From positions 2,790,001 to 2,854,000 of the forward strand of contig JAHEWK010000001.1 of NCBI GenBank assembly GCA_020740775.1: a stretch of DNA of 64,000 bases, written 5' to 3'. Position numbers and translations under genes: made by a program. Origin of the DNA: Ilyonectria destructans (taxonomy: Eukaryota > Ascomycota > Sordariomycetes > Hypocreales > Nectriaceae). Shown here piece after piece: positions 60,781 to 64,000 of the stretch (positions are counted from its first letter, which is position 1; each line of letters starts with the position of its first letter). The notes under the pieces are model-generated. The model saw only the letters and a list, made by a program, of their open reading frames with translations. It searched no databases and was not told the DNA's origin.

Positions 60781-61130
60781 TTTGCGTTTTGGCTGACGTG
60801 AGGGACAAAGCTGTGTGTTTGAGTGGGAGGGGGAAAATGAAAACCTCGCTTCCAGCGTTGCCAGCCAGCCCAGCCCCCTCTCCTTCTCTTTGCTAGAGTT
60901 CGTTCTTCGTTGTTACAGTAATACTACGTAGCAAGGAACAGAGATAGTGCACTGTACCTGGCAATATTGGCGAGTGGATAACCCCCTGTTTCTGCATTCC
61001 TCGCAGCCGGAGGGCTGTTAGCGCGCTTGCTACCTATGTAGGAATAGACGAGCGCTGATGGCGCTGGTATGTGCCCCTGGACGACCTGGACGGGAACTCG
61101 CAACGTCCCGTGATCCACCATGGCAATGTC

Positions 61131-61218
61131 CCAGTTCCAGGTCCAGTTCCAGCTCTTGGAGTTCCAGTTTGATGTTCCAGCTGATGTTCCATTGGATATT
61201 CTAGCTAATGTTCCAGTT
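61131..61218. repeat. Degenerate array of GTTCCAG words
   Basis: Five exact GTTCCAG copies (starting 61134, 61146, 61161, 61174, 61210) and one GTTCCAT (61186) within 88 bases, at irregular spacing of 12-24 bases. Confidence 0.75.
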
Positions 61219-61791
61219 CGAGTTTGAGTTCCTGTCCTAGGCCCAGAGGGATGTCCCGTGTCTTATGCGAACCGATTGGCGGGAATGAAGCCCAACCTCT
61301 TTCCAGTGCCCTCAAAGCATCCTCTCGAAAATCATCATTACTGATGTATCATGGCCTATACTATCCGTATCTGTACGTATTATCGATTCCCCGCAGATGC
61401 CGCCTGCGCGCGCGCTCCCTGTCTCATTCAGCAGCATCTACTAGCGTTGTGCGTCAATGGCCAGCCACGCTTCACGACAAGTGGCCCTGCAGGGCTCTGT
61501 TAGCGTCATTCAATTTTCTTGTTAGTGGCAGTTAGCGGGAAAGCTGTGGGTGGGCGGCGGCGGAGGGGTGGTCCCTGGCTCCTTGCTCCGACGGCGTCCC
61601 GTGGACTTTTACTGGGTTACCCCTTATTCCTTCGGGGAGTCTTGGGGCTTTACTACGTGGTATGGCGCTCTGTCGCGGATTCTTGGTCTCTGTCACTGGC
61701 TGGCTTAAGTGTTGCCGAGCTGCTGCTAACGGGATGGCGAGGGGCCTTGATCCCGGTCTCCTGCGCTACGACGACGAACGACTGCATCCAG

Positions 61792-61815
61792 CCATCCATC
61801 CATCCATCCATCCAC
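61792..61815. repeat. CCAT tetranucleotide repeat
   Basis: Five to six tandem CCAT units. Confidence 0.88.
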
Positions 61816-62127
61816 CGTCACCTCAGCCGATCACTGCTGGGGTCGGATGTTGTTATTGTCGTTTATGTGTTGTACGTAGCACGGAGTATCTTGCGTAGGA
61901 TTGTGTAGTGTAGTGGGATGGATCACCAGCAAAGAAGCGAGTCACCGACTCTTGTCGGCCACAGAAGAAGAAATAGGGGGGAAAAAGGATTCCCAACCAG
62001 CCGGTCGGTACGAAGTAGTCTGTATAGTACGGGCGAGTCAAGCCTCACTCCCCCAAAGCAAGGAGAGAGAGAGCAGGGTCCAACGGTACCAGTGAATGCA
62101 CCAGGACCCAGCCCGATAGCCTCGACA

Positions 62128-62158
62128 GACCCAGACAAACCCAGACAAACCCAGACAG
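62128..62158. repeat. Tandem CCCAGACAAA-type repeat
   Basis: Three copies of ACCCAGACA, the first two followed by AA, located about 650 bases upstream of the last gene. Confidence 0.8.
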
Positions 62159-62793
62159 TCTATTGTCGGCTTCTCTGGCCCATTTTCCCGGAGCTCTTCC
62201 ACGTTGGGTTCATCGGCGCACTCGTTGCACTGTTTGCGCCTTTCGTTCCGTCCAGTACCTGTTAGAGCTGGAGTGCCGGCCTGCCACCTAAGTTACCGCC
62301 TGTACCTAACCAAAACCGTACCAAATCTCCTAACTTACTCCCCCCCATCCCTACCAACCTGGCATCCCACTTCACACACTCTTTTCTTACTCTGCGCTGC
62401 CATCTCCGCCACCACTCTCGCTCTCTACCAAAACGTCCCCTGGCCCGGCCTCTCTGCCTCGCGTTGCCTCGTTTCGCCTCACCTCGCTTGGTCGTTGTTC
62501 CATACCTTGCGCTTATCGCCTCCTCCGCCCAGACGCTCCGGACGGACTGTCGTGTTCTGCTACCGTCCACTCACCACACCACCACTTCGACACTCACCAC
62601 AGAATCTCCACCCTCGAAACCGAAACCCGGCACCGGACTCCTCCTGCTGCGCTGACCTGCACTGCATCGCCCTGTGTCGCATACAACCTTGCTCCGGCGG
62701 TTTGACCACACAGCGACCATCTCGAAACCTCACCCTCCCGCCCCGGCACTTACCCATTGGCTGATGTGTCCCGCTGCATGAGGATAGCGGACC

Positions 62794-64000
62794 ATGTCGC
62801 AGCTTGCGCACCAGAGCGACCAAGCCGCTCCCACAGACTCTGCCTCTCCGTCTGTCGCCGCTGCAATTGCGTCTGGCTCTGCTTCGACGGCGACGCCAAA
62901 CTACGTCGCCATCTCCGCCTCCGCCTCCGCCTCGACGAATGCTATCTCATCTGAAGCAGCCATGGAAGCTCGTGCCGATGACTTGCATCATTTCCACTCC
63001 CATCAAGACTTTATGGGCCAAGACAGTCCAACCGTCGGTCGCATAACATTCTCCAACTCGCCTTTCTCGCCGCTGGGCTCTTTGTCGCCGGCTCCCAGGT
63101 GAGCATCTTCATCTCAAGTCCACCCTCCGTATTCCATCCCCACACCCCCCCGGCTCCCCGCTGATCCCAGGCCTCCTGGCCACTTTCACCGTTCGCTTGT
63201 TACCCTCACACTTCCTCTCTCCCACACATATTCTCCCCAACGCCCGTCGCTTTCCCCCAACTTTGGTTACATGTGTCGGCTTTGTCCTGGGTTGAAGTTG
63301 TGCGAGGCGACCGATTGTCCCTCGTGCCCTCTACCTGCGCTTCCCCTCCGTGGCTCGCGATCCTCTGGCGTCCTGTCGTGGAACCATCCACTACTCCAAA
63401 CCTTCCTTGACTAACAAGCCTCTCAAAGTCCGAGATCTCCCCGACCCGCCATTTCGAGCCCACTGTCAACGAGCAAAGGCCTGGTCTACGGTCCCACGAG
63501 TCCAAGCCCTCGTTCCGTCGCTTTTCCTCTCCGACCACCACCTTCTCCGGCAATTTCAACCGACCAGGCGCCAACCTCGAAGAAGGGCCGTGTACAACCC
63601 AAGGAGACCGCCTTCTACAGTGATTCCTCCGATTCAGAGTCCCCGGAACCTCGGAGTGCTAGGTTCGTCTCGACAACGGCTACCGCTCGAGTCTAACGAT
63701 TCTCAACCTCTCATCCCACTACACTTCCACTAACAATCAACCCCTCACAGACAACCATACCCCGGCAATTCGAATGACTCGCGAACCGTCTCTGATCCTG
63801 TAATCTTGAAGCCTTTCCAAGGCTCGTTTTCGACTCCCCGGCCGGCCATGGCTGGTCCGGTAGCAGCGGCGCAGGCCGACTCCCATAAGGTGGCTCCCCG
63901 CAACTCGTCAATCGATTCCGCCATATCTGCCATCTCTGCAAAGTCACAAGGAGCCAACGGCCCCCAGGATGTACAAAATGGCGCCACGGATATCGCTCGT
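62794..64000 (+). CDS. Ser/Pro-rich protein, N-terminal part (3' end outside window)
   Basis: Visible exons: 62794-63098, 63429-63662 and 63751 to the window edge, giving about 263 residues. The N-terminus MSQLAHQSDQAAPTDSASPS is Ala/Ser-rich; later blocks include GRITFSNSPFSPLGSLSPAP, PRSPRPAISSPLS, SKKGRVQPKETAFYSDSSDS and DPVILKPFQGSFSTPRPA. Many SP/TP sites suggest a phosphorylated disordered region. Intron 1 (330 nt) ends after a CTAAC branch site with acceptor AAAG; this is the choice that keeps the SP-rich frame. Intron 2 uses donor GTTCGT. No folded domain is reached before the edge, so the family cannot be named. A regulator is plausible from the long upstream region, but that is inference. 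Confidence 0.7.

Larger units (their letters stand above)
55773..62793. other. Second seven-kilobase gene-free region
   Basis: No motif-bearing frame on either strand. The longest open frames (55862-56713, 59108-59707) look like composition artefacts. Simple-sequence features are scattered: GATn at 55915-55930 followed by GGATGACT repeats, GTGCn at 60764-60780, a T/A-rich run at 60222-60247, GTTCCAG copies at 61131-61218, CCATn at 61792-61815 and CCCAGACAAA units at 62128-62158. Given the following gene looks like a regulator, much may be its upstream region or long leader. Confidence 0.55.

Overview
The window is nuclear DNA of a filamentous ascomycete, most likely a Sordariomycete of the Hypocreales kind. 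The signs are short 44-140 nt introns with GT-AG ends and CTAAC-type branch sites, compact multi-exon genes, and fungus-specific families (Clr5, 2EXR, fungal transcription-factor domain 2, CorA-like GMN proteins). The order-level placement is inference from gene style, not a computed phylogeny. I support 20 protein-coding genes, two of them cut by the window edges. I recognised no rRNA, tRNA, CRISPR array or intact transposon.

Layout: 1-472 end of the Ran GTPase gene (+); 3100-5110 homeobox transcription factor (+); 5925-8333 NAD kinase (-); 11804-12667 exosome subunit RRP46 (-), divergent from 12972-14252 PP2A activator RRD2 (+); 15512-20403 full-size ABCA transporter (+); 21178-22812 unknown protein with a possible GAF-like C-terminus (-); 22813-29846 about 7 kb without a recognisable gene; 29847-31118 NAD(P)HX dehydratase (-); 31784-33892 mitochondrial ATP synthase alpha (-); 35446-36079 ribosomal protein uL5/RPL11 (-), divergent from 36431-37369 spliceosomal SmB (+); 37871-39526 fungal transcription-factor-domain-2-like protein (+); 39850-40717 J-domain protein (-); 41133-42676 Clr5-domain protein (-); 43666-44583 2EXR protein (-); 46514-47682 thioredoxin-PITH protein (-); 49074-50441 BTB protein (+); 50908-54895 very long CorA-like GMN protein (+); 55115-55772 proline/RS-rich small protein (-); 55773-62793 a second 7-kb gene-free stretch, probably upstream DNA and leader of the Ser/Pro-rich gene starting at 62794 (+, runs off the window).

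Most genes are conserved housekeeping functions: nuclear transport, RNA decay and splicing, translation, respiration, pyridine nucleotide supply and repair, redox and chaperone roles. Interspersed are fungal regulators or adaptors of unknown target. There is no biosynthetic cluster, and the neighbourhood does not look like one pathway. Two close divergent pairs (RRP46/RRD2 with 304 bp between start codons, RPL11/SmB with 351 bp) probably share promoter DNA.

The unusual items are mostly gene-structural: a 9-nt microexon in SmB, a 4-nt first coding exon in the proline-rich gene, a GC-AG intron in the thioredoxin-PITH gene, an overlapping upstream ORF on the CorA-like gene, two palindromes upstream of ATP1, a KEN motif in the homeobox protein and a possible targeted N-terminal form of NAD(P)HX dehydratase. 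Splice sites were placed by eye from consensus and reading frame; none was verified with transcripts.
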